Shown in pieces: positions 62,711-64,000 of a stretch of 64,000 bases of DNA. Where the stretch lies: assembly GCF_022829365.1 (NCBI RefSeq), contig NZ_JAKSYJ010000119.1:124001-188000 (forward strand). Direction: 5' to 3'. Made by a program: the position numbers and the translations under genes. Origin of the DNA: Methylobacterium sp. J-077 (lineage in GTDB: Bacteria > Pseudomonadota > Alphaproteobacteria > Rhizobiales > Beijerinckiaceae). The notes below the pieces were generated by a model. It did no database searches and was not told the origin of the DNA. It worked only from the letters and a program-made list of their open reading frames with translations. Each line of letters opens with the position of its first letter. The first letter of the stretch is position 1.

Positions 62711-64000
62711 TCAATACTTCCGCACCAGCGGCGCCGGGGCGGCCGGGGGCGGGGCGCCGAAGACGTAGCGGAAGCCCACCGAGACGATGTCGGCGCTCGA
62801 ATCGACCACGCCCGCGAAGGCGATGTTGCCGACATTGTAGTCGCGCCCGATCCCCGCGAGGACGCGCGAGCGGTCGAGGAAGAAGTGCGAGTAGGCCAGG
62901 TTCAGGGTCAGGCGCTCGTTCCAGCGGTAGCTGGCGCCCACCGAGGCGATGTAGCGGTCGCCGTCGGGCAGCCGCACCGAGCGGTTGCCGAAGTCGATCG
63001 GCGAGGATTCGTAGGCGAAGCCGGTGCGCAGGGTCAGGTTGGGCGCCGCGTCGTACTCGGCACCGATCGAATAGGTGTAGCCGTCCTTGTAGTTCAGCGG
63101 CAGGTTGCTGACCGGCAGGCCGAGGCGATTCGACACGATCCCGATCGTCCCGAGCCGCGACCACTGATCCCACTCGAAGCCGAGATCGACCCGAGCGACC
63201 GGCGAGATCGCCTGGACCAGACCGACGCTGAGCTTGTCTGGCGTGTTGAGCTTGGAATGCACCTGACCGGCCAGCGGCGCCAATGCCACCAGCGGCACGC
63301 CGATCGACCCGTCGATGTCGTGGTGCACGGACGAGCGATAGCCGATGCCGATCACGGTGCCGTCGCGCGGCGTCAGGGTGGCGCCCGCCGTGAAGCCGAC
63401 GCCCCAGGATTCGCCCTTGAGGAACGAGCTCGGATACAGGGTCGGCGAGATCCCGGGGATGGGCAGCGCCTGCCGCAGGGTCAGCCGGAAATACTCGATG
63501 TTCGGGCCGGCGGCGAGCGACAGCCATTCGTTGACCTTGAACCCGATCACCGGGTTGAACGCCAGGGAGAAGATCCGGGACGAGCGGCCGTAGGCCTCGC
63601 CGGACCAGACCTGGTTCGGCTTGGTCACGAGACCGAACGGCGCCCCGGTGGACAGGCCGAGCCACAGCCGGTCGTTGAGCTGGTAGGAAGTCGCCCCCGC
63701 GGGCACCGCGGCACCCTGCCCGATATCGCCGGAGCCGCCCAGGCCCGCGAAGCCCGGATTGGTGCCGGGCGCGGGCCGGATCTCGGAGGAGAGCCCGATA
63801 TAGGTGAGGTTCTGCTCGGCGACGAAGCCCGGGTTCATGGTGATGACCGCGGGATTCCAGAAAATCGACGAGACGCCGCCGGAACCGGCGGCCGCGCCCG
63901 CGAAGGACAGGCCCTGGGCCTCGGTGCTCTGCTCGCGGATGCCGAAGGCTCCGGCCCGCGCCTCGCCGACACCGATCGCCGCCACCGAGGCCGCGAGCGC
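62711..64000 (-). CDS. OmpP1/FadL-family outer-membrane protein, 5' end off the right edge
   Basis: 430 residues are visible; the signal peptide is cut by the window edge (the frame continues ALAASVAAIGVGEARAGAF). The mature N-terminus GAFGIREQSTEAQGLSFAGAAAGSGGVSSIFWNPA is the FadL hatch signature, followed by alternating beta-strands and the C-terminal VSVGFRYVFG barrel end, then a P/A tail to KY. FadL-type channels take up long-chain fatty acids or aromatic hydrocarbons; the substrate is not evident here. Confidence 0.92.
   Translation of the reverse strand, partial: ALAASVAAIGVGEARAGAFGIREQSTEAQGLSFAGAAAGSGGVSSIFWNPAVITMNPGFVAEQNLTYIGLSSEIRPAPGTNPGFAGLGGSGDIGQGAAVPAGATSYQLNDRLWLGLSTGAPFGLVTKPNQVWSGEAYGRSSRIFSLAFNPVIGFKVNEWLSLAAGPNIEYFRLTLRQALPIPGISPTLYPSSFLKGESWGVGFTAGATLTPRDGTVIGIGYRSSVHHDIDGSIGVPLVALAPLAGQVHSKLNTPDKLSVGLVQAISPVARVDLGFEWDQWSRLGTIGIVSNRLGLPVSNLPLNYKDGYTYSIGAEYDAAPNLTLRTGFAYESSPIDFGNRSVRLPDGDRYIASVGASYRWNERLTLNLAYSHFFLDRSRVLAGIGRDYNVGNIAFAGVVDSSADIVSVGFRYVFGAPPPAAPAPLVRKY

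Overview
The window is very GC-rich chromosomal DNA that looks like Methylobacterium or Methylorubrum (Hyphomicrobiales, Alphaproteobacteria). I infer this from long antisense open frames typical of high GC, a polyhydroxyalkanoate (PHA) gene set, four porins of the alphaproteobacterial Omp2 type, an alphaproteobacterial-type AddB, an RF2 gene with the classical programmed frameshift, and many short palindromic repeats resembling those I know from Methylobacterium and Bradyrhizobium. I saw no rRNA, tRNA, transposase, phage gene or CRISPR array. The window cuts one gene at each end.

Layout. 1-2.5 kb: a partial DMT transporter, a secreted glycerophosphodiesterase-like protein, two small membrane proteins and a small lipoprotein. 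2.5-6.2 kb: the PHA precursor operon phaA-phaB with the divergent regulator phaR; the PHA synthase phaC lies 55 kb away at 60.6 kb. 6.3-8.8 kb: rpmF, a ComEA-like protein and small hypothetical proteins. 9.0-11.9 kb: a divergent phosphoenolpyruvate carboxylase-like gene. 11.9-16.8 kb: a minus-strand series of three gene pairs, cytochrome b/molybdopterin oxidoreductase, SPFH protein/NfeD, and a microbial rhodopsin with the retinal-forming dioxygenase Blh. The rhodopsin carries a D-T-G motif instead of the usual proton-pump motif. 17.0-20.5 kb: three glycosyltransferase genes. 20.7-33.9 kb: a MerR regulator, an RND efflux pair, PsiE-like and TspO-like membrane proteins, a Cys/Met-metabolism PLP enzyme, a methyltransferase, an AEC carrier and glutaryl-CoA dehydrogenase. 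34.1-42.8 kb: addB without adjacent addA, then a tricarboxylate-use cluster (TcuA-like dehydrogenase, GntR regulator, TcuC-like symporter, 2-hydroxycarboxylate transporter). 43.1-51.6 kb: four tandem porin paralogues, three of them with their own terminator, separated by AT-rich or unassigned spacers. 52-64 kb: a HupE/UreJ protein, a YetF-like protein, a gamma-glutamyltransferase, prfB, an AlaC-type aminotransferase, phaC and a partial FadL-type outer-membrane protein.

How the genes work together. phaA, phaB and phaC supply the three steps from acetyl-CoA to polyhydroxybutyrate and phaR would sense the polymer. Rhodopsin and Blh form a compact light-harvesting unit that needs beta-carotene made elsewhere. 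The 37.5-42.8 kb cluster would import and oxidise tricarballylate or citrate-like acids under a GntR regulator, although the usual partner TcuB is absent. Five families of interspersed palindromic repeats lie in the spacers, mostly between convergent genes, and one copy is nested inside another.
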